From Narthecium ossifragum (taxonomy: Eukaryota > Streptophyta > Magnoliopsida > Dioscoreales > Nartheciaceae): a stretch of DNA of 64,000 nt. The DNA lies in assembly GCA_963920575.1 (NCBI GenBank), contig OY986974.1:4221281-4285280 (forward strand), read 5' to 3'. Positions 9,862-22,699 of this stretch are shown piece after piece (the stretch's first letter is position 1; each line of letters opens with the position of its first letter). Position numbers and translations under genes: made by a program. The notes under the pieces were generated by a model. That model was not told the origin of the DNA and searched no databases. It saw only the letters and a list, made by a program, of their open reading frames with translations.

Positions 9862-12800
9862 ATGGGGCTGTGGGAGGCCTTCCTCAACTGGCTGCGAAGG
9901 TACGGTTTCCGTTCTTCCTCGAGTTTTTCGATTCCCTGCTCTCCGATCCGAGACGCTGTTATTCTTCTTTGGATTGAGATTCTTTGATGTTTTGGATTGA
10001 TGCGTTTTAGGGCTTGAATCGCTGTGTACGTGGTCGTGGGATTGGAGTTTTCTTTTCGGATCTTAGAGTTGTATTTGAATTTCCTTAGTGGGATTCGGTA
10101 CTGATATGCCTCTATCTTTAGATTATCTTGTCGGAATTCTTGATTATTCAAGAGGTTATCTTGTTGGAATCTTTGGTTTATTTTTTGCCGTCTTTGATGT
10201 CGACGTCTTAATCTTGATAAAGATAGCTAATTTATGTTATTCTTCTGTCACTTTCATTCATTTTAATTTGTTGTTAATAAGAGATAAAATGGGGTTTTCC
10301 TATAACATTGCTATATTTGCGTCTGTTTCAATTGCCGCCATTTCTCGAAGCAAGAAATGGAGCTGTCCCTAATCCATATTGCTACTTTACGTTATCCTTC
10401 TGTCAATTTCTTTAATCTTTATTAGTTGATAATATGTAAAATGGGGTTTCATATGACACGGCTATATTTGTGGTTGTTCCAATTGCAGCCTTTTCTTCAA
10501 GCAAGAAATGGAGCTGTCCTTAATCGGATTACAAAATGCCGGGAAAACTTCTCTCGTGAATGTCATTGCAGTATGTGTATATGGATCTTTTACTTGTATT
10601 TACTTGGAGATAGCATATGGTTTCCATATCATAATATTTCTTTTTGCATTGCAGACTGGTGGATATTGCGAGGACATGATTCCTACGGTGAGCTATATTT
10701 AATGTGCACGAATGTTAACATATTCTTTGTGATGATATTTGTATTTCTAAATTTTTTCCTGTTCTGTGGATCTGATAGGTAGGATTTAATATGAGGAAGG
10801 TGACCAAGGGAAATGTCACGATAAAGTTGTGGGATCTTGGAGGCCAGCCGAGATTCCGCAGCATGTGGGAAAGATACTGCCGTGCAGTTTCTGCCATCGT
10901 GTATGCTTCTCTGCTTATTCTTTGGTTCAACCTTGATACTTCAATGACTATATCTTATGTCACGTCAGCAATTTGTCTTATTTCCCCGAATATTCATCCT
11001 TATGGAGCAAGTCACGCTGGATCCCGATGGAGAAATAATTTAAACTGATGCTTTCATTGTTCATAGCAACATGGTGGAAATGATTCTTTAACATTTAAGA
11101 ATTATTAGTTGTGACCTTTCTATTTTGCTTGTGCATTACTTTTTACTTATGGATGTGATCATCTAAAGAAAGAGAGATTGATTATCATATTTTTCACTTT
11201 GCCGCGCTGATCGCAATTTAAAATCTGTCAGTGGGTATCTAAGATGGATCTAAAAATGGAGCAATGGATATAATCCTAACTTATTTAGTTCCCACAGTAT
11301 TGCTAATTTGATTAAATTTATTGTTCTTTATTGCACTCATGGTAGGGCTTTGCTTGTTTGCAATCCTAGTTGTTGACAATGTCTAAACGTGGTTACCTGG
11401 CAACATGTGCTTGGTGGAATGTAATGGGTTCTACTTTCAAACCTAAATATTCACCATCCTCATGGATTGAATGAGGATCCAACCGAAAACTTATACCCGT
11501 ATAGATTTAACACAGGCTACCGTGTAACCGAGTTGTGGCATTCTCAACTTGTGGAGTTGTAGAAGAGTTGAATTCCATTTTGATGTTAATCCTAAAAGTT
11601 TCTATAATGTTAGACTATATATCTATTAACTCTTATTTTCCCAAAAGGCTTAAGCTTTTGGGTTGAGTGGGTAGAGTGTCTTACATGGTATCAGAGCAGA
11701 GGTATTGGGTTCAAACCTTACTCCCTCCAATAGTTGCCTCAATCGTTCCTTAAATTTAATATTCACGTGTGAAGATTCATGCCACACGTGAGGGGCGTGT
11801 TAGACTATATACTTATTAACTCTCCCTTTCCTAAAAAGCTTAAGCTTTTGGGTTGAGTGGCTAGAGTGTCTCACAGTTGCGTAAGTACTCTCATTAAGAA
11901 TATGCAATCAAATTGTTCATAATCTTAGCAGAAGCTCATTGCCCTAGTTGCTAGTTGCTATGAAAACTGTCGATGGTGATTTTAACAATCTCAGTTTTAT
12001 GTGGGCATGCAAGTATGTCTTGACCAATCCTGCCACAATATCCTATAAAAACAGGGGCAGAGCTAGGATTTTGTTGAAGGTGACCCGAGCTGCAACTACA
12101 TTCCAGCAAAAGAGAAACTTATATGCATAAAGGACTCAATATAAGAGTGTACAAACTGGAAGCATTGAAAACACGGGATCTTGGCTACCGGACCTTGTCA
12201 TTGTACTCTATGTGATCCTCCTTCCATTCTTAAAAAACATGACTGCAGATCTAATGCAACCTAATCATGCTGGTTGTCTTCGATGGGAATAGGATTTTAA
12301 TTGGGGTGAGAATTTTTGCAAGATATTTAACAACTTACAACAGCTATTTTCATATGACTGAAAAGCTATAAAAAGTAAGGAATATCATTACTGGAAGATG
12401 ATATACCGAAAGTAGTGAAGGATTGCCGTGCCATCAAATTTCTAAGCAATGAATCCATGGTTATGGTGGAAGGGGTCTCGACTGTTAGAAATTGGGTGGT
12501 GATTTTCTGTGTCATATTCACCAAGATGAAGGGAGCTGGGCTTGGTGGGAAGACACACTATGGTTTTTTTATTTTTCGTCTCTAGTGTCCGGGGGTTCGG
12601 ATCAAATGTCAGCTTGGGTATTCTTGGAAAAATGAGGGGGCATAGGGATGCCAAATATATGTGCAATCTTAGAGGCAATTATGATTTTAGATTCTGATCC
12701 TGGCTTTGTTTTGGAAGCAATATATGTGCTTGGAATGATCCAACTAGATTGCCTGAAGAGCCTTCTTTGTAAACACAATAATGTAATCTTGTATTGCATA

Positions 12801-15800
12801 CCTCACTTGTAACGATCAGGGCCTAATAACTTAGACATGATTTGAAATGGGAAAATATAGAGGGCTAATCAAGCTATGTCCTGTCTAAGTGCCTCTGGAT
12901 TTATAGCTTCGTACAGTCATGTTCTCCGACTAGCATTTGGGATGCTCATGTGAAATTTCATTTTAGCACGCATAGGACTGAAAACCATCTGTATTCTAGA
13001 ATCCAAAGTTTACATCGTCCTTATTTATGCTATTGGGGGCTTAAGATCTCCACTCATGCATACCTGGGAGTGAACTAGATTGACTATGCTTAAGAGTAAT
13101 TGGTATTGCATGCTGCTCGGGAGACCAACCCTGGTCTTACTCCAAATTTTGTTCTTATGAAATTCGTAATTTTCTTACAAAGTTTCAAGTATGGTTGCAA
13201 CAAGGCTTGACCACCTGACAAATGTTGATTGCAAATCTAGTAAAAACAAACCTCTCTCTATATAGAATATATTGGCAAACTATAGATTGTTAAACTCGGA
13301 AGGGGTCAAGATTATTTATGGTACTGTAGATTCAACATCAGTTGTTATCACCCTTGAACAACTAGTTTTTTTTCTCATAGATAACTGTCTTGACAAGGTT
13401 TTCTTGCAAGCAACCAGAAATCTCCATTCCTTTGTTTTGTTTTTCAAACTTAAGGATTCTGCATTGACAGCTTGTTTTTATAGCTTCCACAATATTGCTA
13501 TTTTTTATCCCCATGGATGCCAACGACATGCGTTGCAATTTTATACTTGTTCTCTTGTTTGGCTTGGTTCATGACTGTATTGCTTTTTTACTTTACCAAT
13601 TTGTGTTGTAGATATAGTCCATGCCATAACTGTTCTTTACATGATATGCATTCTATATAAGTCATGATATATGTGGAAAAACTTTTGTTAGTTCCTTTCA
13701 ACCTCTAATTACTGTATGAGAAGTCTTCCATATCTGGTTTTGACTGGTGCTAGTATAAGAAAGGACTTAATTTCTTTTTAAAATCAGAATCTAAATGGCT
13801 TTATGGTCATTCTCTGCTACTGGGGTAATAGCTTCGGAAATCTACAGTTCAAATCTGCATGTGTTAGTTTTGGTAAGATTCTGTACACCTAAGGTCAAGA
13901 AGATATCTAGGGCTCTCAAAATAAACGAGCGGCTCGAGCTCGGCCTTGAGTCGGCTCGGTAATAGGCTCAATCAAGTTTGGCTCGAATCTATTTGAGCCG
14001 AACTTGATCACTCTTATTTGGCTTGAAATTAATTTTAAGCCGAGCTTGAATAGCAATAAGCTTATTTATTTTATCTTTATGCAAAAGATAATATTTTGGA
14101 AATAAGTTATGTGTTTGATGGCGGAATCGATGATTGAATAAATGTGTGTGAATTCAAATTTAACAAGTCAAACTAAAATCTTGTTTGATTTTGAGCTTGA
14201 TTTGAATTTAGCAGCATGTTAAGGCTTGTTAAGGAGACTTGTTAATGTTGACGCACCAATTATCAAGCTGCACGTTTAGGCTCAAGCTCGGATTGACTTG
14301 AAATAGGCTTGAAATCAAGCTCGGCTTGAAAGTAGTCAAGCCGAGCTTGATCACCATGTTAGGCTCAAACTTAATTTCAAGCCAAGCTCGGTCGGCTCGA
14401 TTACACCCCTAGACCTTCGTAAATGCATCCTTTTTATGGTGTGCAAAGACTTAGGAAATGATCTCTCCCACTTGCCTTGTCTAACCGTAGGACAACTCTT
14501 GATGATCGTGGAAGAAATTGACTAAGTCTTTTATCGGCTGAGATGTGAGATTCTGTATTTCTTTTGTGAATTTCTAAGAATGGATTGGTGCAGAATCCTC
14601 CTCTTTGTTCTCTTTGTTAATAATGTTGGTAACTTTTCATGAGGCTGAAAAGTTCATAGTAGGGCCATCTCCTAAACTCAAGTTCAAATATCATCTTTTT
14701 TTAATTTTCCTTTCTAAGATTCAATTTTAGACCATCAAAGAAGTTTATGTCCCCAATGTTGTTTCTTTTGTTTTGGTCATCTGACGGCTTCATCCACTTG
14801 CATCTGTGGTTCCATCGGAGTGCCTCTTCGTGCATTTAGCAGTTTAGATCATTTTACACTTGCTCTATCTGTAAAACAAAATTTCATATCTTACTTCTGA
14901 ACACTTTAACCACTTTTTGCAGAGTGTATTTATATTGTGAACCACCATATTCGTGTTTAACTTGTGCTTAGCATGTTTAGTTGCTGCACTCTAGAAAATT
15001 CTCTTTAACTTCTGCAATAGCCTTAATCTTCCAAGTTCACGCATGCATGCATGCTATATGCATTCGCTGTGAATGTGCACATTCAAAAGTGTGTGCATAT
15101 GGATGACCGTTTTGTGGCCTAAAGTTCATCAATGTCAGCTGAAATAACACAATTGAAGCTGTATCCTGTTATATTGTTGTTGGCTTCTCAAAGCATTGAC
15201 AGTAATTCAAGCGCATGCATACCTTATCTACATTGTTTAGTGAGAACCTCAATCGTTAATATCTTGCTTAGTTATATTTGCTCTACACGTATTAAGCTCA
15301 TGGTTAAGTTACCAAAGGCTGCAAGGAACTTGGTATTGAGTGATAATGATCAATAAGCTTGCCATGCATCTCCAGTAACAAGTAGTTTGCTAACTTCAAC
15401 ATCTTTTTCTCTCTTCAGGTATGTTGTTGATGCTGCTGACTTTGATAACTTGTCTATATCAAGAAGTGAACTCCATGACCTTCTAAGCAAGCCATCACTG
15501 CATGGGATCCCATTGCTTGTCCTTGGAAACAAAATTGACAAGCCTGGGGCTTTATCAAAGCCAGCCCTGACTGATGAAATGTATTTCTCCTTGCTTGCAC
15601 TTTATGAAATCCAGAAGTACCCACATTCCATGCAGAAAACTAAAACAACCTTGAAAGGTGTTAGGATTAGTCTATATACTAATTCCTATTTGCATTGCAG
15701 GGGGCTGAAGTCCATCACAGATAGAGAAGTTTGTTGCTTCATGATCTCATGCAAGAACTCAACCAACATCGACTCGGTTATAGATTGGCTTGTGAAGCAC

Positions 15801-15818
15801 TCAAAGTGCAAAAATTAA
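9862..15818 (+). CDS. ARL8: ADP-ribosylation factor-like protein 8 (ARL8)
   Basis: This small GTPase of the Arf/Arl family recruits effectors to late endosomes or lysosomes in animals and acts at vacuolar membranes in plants. Six exons give 184 aa, the standard ARL8 length: 9862-9899, 10489-10570, 10655-10687, 10779-10900, 15419-15580 and 15701-15818. The N-terminal amphipathic start is [12 protein letters not shown]. The P-loop GLQNAGKTS is at residues 26-34, the switch I threonine is T51 in IPTVGFNMR, the WDLGGQ switch II motif is at 69-74, NKID is at 129-132, and SCK forms the last guanine-binding motif. All catalytic motifs are intact. Intron 4 is 4.5 kb and full of repeats, unlike the other introns. 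A frame reading through into intron 5 (to about nt 15660) is not coding. Confidence 0.96.
11608..11875 (+). mobile_element. Miniature LTR retrotransposon (TRIM/SMART type) in ARL8 intron 4
   Basis: Two 78-bp direct repeats (11608-11685 and 11798-11875) start TGTTAGACTATATA and end CA, with about ten differences between them. The first is followed directly by TGGTATCAGAGC (11686-11697), complementary to the 3' end of initiator methionine tRNA and therefore a primer binding site. The second is preceded by a purine-rich GAGGGGCG tract. The total length is 268 bp with no coding capacity, which matches the very small SMART/TRIM class. The five flanking bases do not match, so the target duplication has decayed. 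Confidence 0.88.
13908..14411. mobile_element. hAT-like MITE rich in GAGCTCGGCTTGA repeats
   Basis: The left end TAGGG and right end CCCCTA are inverted, and the interior contains many forward and inverted GAGCTCGGCTTGA/TCAAGCCGAGCTT units. This is a common dispersed plant repeat. The 8-bp target duplication expected for hAT elements is not visible. It lies within ARL8 intron 4. Confidence 0.6.
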
Positions 15819-16896
15819 CTGTAACCTCCTGCTGGTCCTTGGCTGCTGTTGTTCTATCATAGATTTTGGAGGTCGCATTTCGGATTGTTTCTGGAGAGTA
15901 CTGCTTTCATCTAACTGGACTGGGCTTCTAATCTCGTGGCTGTTGCCTCCTGCTTGGCTCTTCTTCTCTGATTGTTACCATGGGGAGTATTTGGATCTCT
16001 AGGAGTTAACTTATGCTGCTAGAAAAGCTCCCATATTGGCTATCGGCAAGCTGTGGTTGATGTGTAAACTTTGATGGCCATCTGTGTTGATTGCTGCAAC
16101 CATATTGTCTGTTTGTACTATTAGAAAGATTGGCATCAACACTCTTTATTAGTGTTCGCTGTCTGAGAACTGGTTTCATCGACTCTGAATCAAATAACTA
16201 TTATTCTACATCCCATGATTAGATGTTCCGGATAAGCAGAGGAAATCTGGCCTCTGCTGGACTCTTATCTTCAGAAGTTCTACTTTCCTTTGGTATTGTC
16301 CAGAACTGATGCACAATTTTCTGCAGTGTTTCGTATTTTGAGGTAAAGAAGTCCTTTTTCTTAAATAAACATGCATGCGTATTCCCGAGTCCATGTGTTC
16401 CATATTTGATGGTTGGATCTCATATAACCATGCGAGCTACTTGGAATTAAATCCCTTCTCTTCTGTAGTCGATCTAACTCATATGGATTATGGATGGCTT
16501 CGACATTTTGTGGGCGTTTCGTTCGGTTTGAAAATATTTTTAATTACGGTTTCCTATTTTTAGTTCATGTTTTTCAATTTCTAGATAATCTGTTTGGTTT
16601 GAAACGCGAAAAGTTTTTGTCTGAAGAATAAAAATAGAAAATTAGTGAAAAATATCGATATGGTTTACTTTCTGTTTTTCAGAATATATTTACAAAAAAA
16701 AAAACAGAAATAGGTTCTCAATTCTTTTATTTGTGAAAGAAATTAAATAATAAAGGATCTGCTCTAATATACGCCCCCAAGTAAGGGCATAGCGAAGACT
16801 TTAAAATAGAGCATGCTTCTCTGTTCTCATGTCGATGGTGTCTTAGTTTTAGCGAAGACTAAGAGGATTCCAAATAGAGCATGCTTCTCTCTTCTC
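15819..16896. other. ARL8 3' region and SURF1 upstream region
   Basis: The first few hundred bases are probably the ARL8 3' UTR. The rest is AT-rich with no recognisable gene. The final 100 bases contain the duplication described at 16790-16942. Confidence 0.4.
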
Positions 16897-16942
16897 ATGG
16901 CGGCTTCCCTCTCTAAAGCCCTAAAACTAAGACACCATCGAC
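16790..16942. repeat. Direct and inverted duplication around the SURF1 start
   Basis: Two direct copies of a TAGCGAAGACT..AATAGAGCATGCTTCTCT..CTCATG block lie at 16790-16832 and 16850-16899; the second ends in the SURF1 ATG. The 22 bases at 16831-16852 are the exact reverse complement of 16921-16942 inside SURF1 exon 1. The first direct copy ends in an ATG at 16830-16832, 67 nt upstream of the true start. Confidence 0.85.
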
Positions 16943-19900
16943 ATCTCCTCTCCATCTCTCAAAACCCCATCTCTAAACATTCTATCTCCGCTCTCTCTAC
17001 CTGCGAATCAACGCTCCCGCCGCCGCCGACGCCACCACAGTCCACAGTAGCACCATCAGCTAAACCTCAAGGTCTGTCTTTCTATCTGTCTACCCATCGA
17101 TAGTGGAATCCGTGGTTTCTTAAGTTGAATCGTGTTGCAGAGAACCGAAGAGAAGGATGGTCCAAATGGCTTCTCTTCCTGCCAGGGGCTATCACGTTCG
17201 GCCTCGGAACATGGCAGCTGTTCCGGAGGCAGGAAAAGGTTCGGTTCTTCGATTTTGATTCTAACGCGTTGAAATTCGACATTACTTTTGGTTTGATTCA
17301 GTTTTATAAGTTCAAAGGGTGATTGTGATTTGGTTTCTTGACGTTTTGGTGCAGATGGAGATGTTGGAGTATAGGAGGAAAAGATTGGATCTGGAGCCCG
17401 TTGATTGGAATAAGACTACTTTGGTGGAACGAGACTTGGACGGATTGGAATTTAGGAAGGTTGTTTGCGAGGGTGTTTTTGATGATAGCAAGTCCGTTTA
17501 TGTTGGTCCACGATCAAGAAGCATTTCTGGGGTGACGGAGAATGGGTTTTATGTTATTACTCCTTTGATTCTGACGATGATGAGCGACTCGGACAGGTAA
17601 CATACGAGATCCCTTTGTTCTTTGCATCATCTTCATATCTTGGAGAATATCTGTCTGTTAGCTAAGGTTTTATATCACTGTTCATGGAATTAAGTTATGA
17701 TGCACACTGAAAACTAGTGCTGGTCAAACGAAGTCTTTCTAAGGAGGATAAAGACAGTGAAAGGGACAAGGCATCTGAAGTTGCTTTGAGCTGTTGAGGG
17801 CACAACCCAGAAAAAAGAAAGAGTGGATGAAATGAAAACCAAGCCCTTGATGGTTCTTAATAGAATATATGACAGCAGTATCATGAAATTAACTAACTAT
17901 ATTTAGTACATGGAAGCGAAGAATTGTATTTGCCCAAATGTAAGGCTGCTTTGTTATTTGTGCTATCGGTATATATTTATACGCTTACTCATCCCTCAAA
18001 AGGCCGTTGTGCGACACTGTGGAATCAATAATGCAGATATCCCTATCCATACATGCAAAGTGGACTTCTAGATTCTATCCCAAGTCCTTGCGTTAGTAAC
18101 ATCACCTTGACTGGAAAGTTACCGTCTTTTCTTGGATGTTTATTGTCAATATGAAAGCTAGTTAGTGGGCAGTCATTGGATTTGGTAGATTTCTTTTTTT
18201 CTCCTTCCTCCTTTCTAACTGATGGTAATCAACCAGCTATTGTTGGGATAAGATTGATGAAGATGGTGATCATGAGAAGCATGCAACTTTTGTGATAGGT
18301 TCAATAACTGTTGGATGCATGCTAAGATTCTGGTTGCTGGATGTTCCAGATGATATTAGTGGATAACTATTCATGTCATGAGCATTCCAAATGTCAGACG
18401 TCTTTAGGTAGTGATCAGTACATCTGATATTCCTCTCGGGCATCATCAGGTGATTGATGTAACAAGAATCTTCCTTACATCAACTTAGGGCCATCTAGGT
18501 TATGGTTTTTTCCAGTTAACTTATGCTGGTGGTCATTTTACGAGGGAATACTTTGGTCAGCAAACAGCCCTTTGAGAGCCTTAGGAAATTGTAAACTTTA
18601 ATAACCAAATCTTAGGTAGAATTTAGTTATGTCATGATTAATGTTTCTGGTCCTTTATGCATCAGATATATGCTGAAAGTTTTGTTGGATGAGATTACAC
18701 CTCAAATACCATTTTCTCCAGAAATAAAACTGGTTTACATATAGTAAAAGTAGAGCTTTTATTTTGATTTATTAGAATACATTGTCAAATAATTTGAATT
18801 TTGTTGGGACTACCGACTTTAGATCTTTGCAAACTGTTTATGTCTCATGCAATATAACTATCTCAAGATCCTTAATTTTTGTCAATCCTATTTTGTCCAG
18901 CATTCCGCTATAGGCCTCTTCTTGCTTTCTACATTTTGCGCATTAGCTCCTCTTTGCTTATCAAATTGTTTATAACTATTCTGTCAGTTTGCAGCCACCT
19001 CTACTCGTGAACAGGGGATGGGTCCCTCGCAGCTGGCGGAACAAGCCACCGGAAGAATCGGTGGGTGTCGAGAAAGATATAGACACAGAAGAATCTAATG
19101 CCGAGGATGCAAGTGCTTGGTGGAAGTTTTGGTCCAAGAAGCCTAAAGCCACCAAGGTATTATGTTGATCTGCCGCCTCATTTGACATTTCTTTCCTGTT
19201 CTGTACGCTGTGAGAATCTCATTCTTGTATTTCATTTATCTACCAGCATGAAGTGCCATCAACCTACCATGCGTTGCAGCACATATATATTAGTAACATC
19301 CTAGATTGTATGTCATGTTTGTAGCTTCTTATTGTGGGACAAATTTTAACATCGTAATGTATGCAGATGATATTACAGTTTCAATAGAAATCTTATTTGT
19401 AAATCTTATATGCCAGAATATAAGATTTCGTATTTATCTTTTTAGAATTTCTCTTCGCAAATTGTTTCATTGAAGCACTGTATCTAACTCATGTTGTATG
19501 CTATCTGTACCTAACTGTTCTCTTGCTTTGTACACACGTGCGGCTTTGCACGCGCACACGCACAGATTAGGATGAATAGCAATGGATGAATAGTAATGCA
19601 TTGCAGACGCTCTACATGCCATAGCACTTAAAACTTGAGGAGCAACGCAGTATGCCTAACTGTTTGTCCGCTGTGGACACCTGAGCAATTTTACATTTAT
19701 GCATTACCTGTTTTTTCTTATTAAAGATAGTATAGTGTGCTCACATTTTTTTCCATTTTCAAAGCATATAGATTCAGGTTATGTTTTTTTATGTTGGGAT
19801 ATTTGTAGGCACTTGGTCTTTTATTATTGTTAATTTTTTGACTGGTTTATGACAATTCCAATGCCCTAGAAGTCCTTCAAACTCTTGGTTTTGTGTATGA

Positions 19901-20632
19901 TTGAATTATCATCGAAATATATTTTCCATCTTTCAGGCAAAAGTACCCACTATCACTCCTGTGAGGGTCATTGGAGTTATTCGTTCAAGTGAGAAACCAA
20001 ACATATTTGTTCCAGGAAATGATCCAAAGAGCGGCCAATGGTTTTATGTTGATGTTCCCGCGATCGCTCGTGCTTGTAGCCTTCCAGAGAATACTATCTA
20101 TATTGAAGACATAAATGAAGATGCAAGTCCTATTCATCCTTATCCAGTTCCAAAAGACGTCAACTCCTTAATTCATCATTCAGTCATGCCACAGGACCAT
20201 GTGAATTATTCGTTAACTTGGTAAGTATTCTTCTTCAGCTGTGAGTTTGGTCATGAAATTGTTTTTTGTGTTTTATCTTTTCCCATTTCTTTCTCGAGGA
20301 ATGTAAGATTGTTGGAAGCATTGGAATGCATAGAATATATTCTAGTACTCTAAAAAGCATTTGTTGAAGGAAGCTTGCAAATGCTTACAAAATTATAGAC
20401 TTCTTGAAAACTGTAAACCAATTTCTGTAGAATAAGCTAGTACAGTGCATTTCGTCTCCAATTCTTGCTGCAAATCTTATTGCCTCTAAGGTTTAATTTT
20501 TTTCATAATACCTGAATGATACTAAATTTTCTTCTAATTCCATGATATTTCCTCTTCTTTAGGTACTCTCTCTCAGCTGCTGTAACTTTTATGGCTGTCA
20601 AGAGAATCAATCCAAAGAAAACCCGGAGATAG
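16897..20632 (+). CDS. SURF1: SURF1-like cytochrome c oxidase assembly protein
   Basis: SURF1 is a mitochondrial inner-membrane protein that helps assemble complex IV, probably by handling heme a for subunit 1. Six exons join to 345 aa: 16897-17071, 17141-17238, 17355-17596, 18988-19156, 19937-20220 and 20563-20632. The N-terminus is rich in Arg, His and Ser without acidic residues, as in a mitochondrial presequence. Transmembrane segment 1 is about residues 68-84 and ends in the family motif GLGTWQ. The intermembrane domain shows NGFYVITPL, LVNRGWVPRSWR, FVPGNDPKSGQWFYVDVPA and MPQDHVNY. The second span, YSLSAAVTFMAV, is near the C-terminus. Introns 3 and 4 are long. The presence of both spans and the conserved loop motifs argues for a working gene. 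Confidence 0.95.
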
Positions 20633-21219
20633 CAGGTTGCAATGTTCTAGACTTTGAGTGGTCGATTCAAATGACAAAAACTTTACTTGCCCCTGTCTTC
20701 AGAAGAATTGAAACCTTGATTTTTATGTACCAACAAAACCAAAGAATACCTGGAAATCCTTTTCCAGTAGCATGCAGCTACCTTGAATTCTTTGTTTCGC
20801 TTGTGATTTCAAATGTTACCCGTCTTAATTCAGTCATGCCAACATTCAAAGATCAAATTTCACTGGATTAAACTTGTCAACATTTGAGACAGGATAAATG
20901 GGTTCATCTATGTTGGAAAGCGAACATGGGAAAGATGACAGATCAAAGTGGTTGGATTAGTTCATTCCTGGAGTCGATGTCGATGGTCAACCATGAGTGA
21001 TCTGCAGGTACGATATCACATCGGTCTAGGATCTTCCATTTCACCTAATAAATTTAAGGTCCTTTTGTTTGGCATGCATCAGGCTTGATTCATGATCATG
21101 TGTTTGGTTCACCATGCATCAACTAATACATGTATCGTGCGATGCATTTTTTACGTCAAATCGTGCATCGTATCACGTGATGCATCCATCTACGGTGCAT
21201 CTCTCATACATCCCGTGAA
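20633..21219. other. SURF1 3' region and intergenic AT-rich DNA
   Basis: The SURF1 3' UTR probably lies at the start. No further gene is seen. A small CATGCATCA-rich patch lies near 21078-21190. Confidence 0.35.
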
Positions 21220-21550
21220 TATATTAAAATATATTCAATAAAGTTATGTGAACATTAAAATTATTTGAATATTATTTTAATTTCAATAAAGTCATTATAT
21301 TATTTTAATCTTAATATATATATATATTAAAATTGAACTTTATTGCATCATTATGTGAACATTATATGAATTATATATATAGCATTATATGAATAATATA
21401 TATATTACAAATTAACTTTATCACATCATTATGTGAAAAGTATATGAATAATATATGTATATTATTGAGATTAAAATAATATAATGACTTTATTGATATT
21501 AAAATAATGTTCACATAATTTTAATGTTTACATAATTTTATTGAGAATAA
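21220..21550. repeat. AT-rich long inverted repeat (foldback or MITE-like)
   Basis: About 80 bases at 21243-21320 (TATGTGAACATTAAAATTA .. AAAGTCATTATATTATTTTAAT) reappear in inverted order at 21455-21545. The spacer has TATATATAT and TCATTATGTGAA repeats. It has no coding capacity. Confidence 0.6.
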
Positions 21551-21601
21551 ATAAATAACGATTACTTGCGATAAGAAAAGCTGTTTGGGTATAAGTATGG
21601 G

Positions 21602-22228
21602 TGTTAGTCAAAATAATGACTAACCAATCAATGATTGACATGTCAATATAATAAATATGATCAACAACCTTTCCAAGGAAATTGGACGATGATGTTCTAA
21701 TATAAGCAAGAGATCATCGGCCAAAAGAAGAAAATTATCATTTAAAGACGATGATCATCTTCTCGGAAAGAAGTCATCAGCCACAAACGATGATGATTTA
21801 AAGACAAAAAAGATATCAACTAAGAACGATGAAGATGGATGCAGGAAGAAAGTATCGGCCAAGAAGGATGATAGTGCAACAATAACAAAGCTCATCAACC
21901 AAACAGAACCTTCATCGGCCAAACCATGATATGAAGAAACGAGGAAACAACGGAGAACATGGGACACGCGGCTTATCAAGAGTGAAAGATGGAAGATAAC
22001 AGAGAACGTGCTGAGCGGAAGTTATCAAACCGCTCTAATATAAATAGTCTTCTTCTTTCACTGTGTAATCTCTCTCGCAAACTTAACACAGAGCCTGCGC
22101 GGCTGGATTTCTTACTGTTCTTTTAGAATGTTTCATGTTCATGTAAGTTAGTTCTATTCAATAATATTATCATGCTTCCTCTATGTTTAGCTTTTCTTTT
22201 TTACATAATGTAGTTTAGATTACTGTTC
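21602..22228 (+). mobile_element. LTR-like sequence, copy 1 (runs into assembly gap)
   Basis: It starts TGTTAGTCAAAATAATG, the same as the sequence at 36998. It contains many ATCGGCCAA/GACGATGA sub-repeats, a TATA-like ATATAAATAG near 22040 followed by a CACTGTGTAATC patch, and an AT-rich tail. The order matches copy 2 throughout: repeat-rich part, TATA box, CACTGTAA-like element, then GTAAGTT. That is the layout of a retroelement LTR with promoter. The end is lost in the gap. Confidence 0.55.
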
Positions 22229-22428
22229 NNNNNNNNNNNNNNNNNNNNNNNNNNNNNNNNNNNNNNNNNNNNNNNNNNNNNNNNNNNNNNNNNNNNNNNN
22301 NNNNNNNNNNNNNNNNNNNNNNNNNNNNNNNNNNNNNNNNNNNNNNNNNNNNNNNNNNNNNNNNNNNNNNNNNNNNNNNNNNNNNNNNNNNNNNNNNNNN
22401 NNNNNNNNNNNNNNNNNNNNNNNNNNNN
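22229..22428. other. Assembly gap of 200 N
   Basis: Exactly 200 N are present, which suggests an estimated or default scaffold gap length rather than real spacing. Confidence 0.99.
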
Positions 22429-22699
22429 CCCTCCTTTGACATTTCTTCCTCCACCCCTCTCATCCGGTCATCCCTATCTCTCTCTCCAAGTCCCTCCATC
22501 TCTCTGTACCACTTAATTGAAAGTAGACAAGAGTTCTGTACCATTAGGAAGTAGACACGTATCCACCCGCAAGTCTCTCTTACATAGAAGCAGAGCAGGC
22601 GCAGGTATTTTTTTTATTTTTTATTTGATTTAGTTAATTATTTGTTAATGTTAGGATTTAATTTATTAGTTTGATTTAGTTAATTATTTATTTGTTAGG

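Noticed and set aside
11686..11720. tRNA-like sequence GGTATCAGAGC..GGGTTC
   Set aside because: It lacks a full cloverleaf and sits where the primer binding site of a miniature LTR element belongs.
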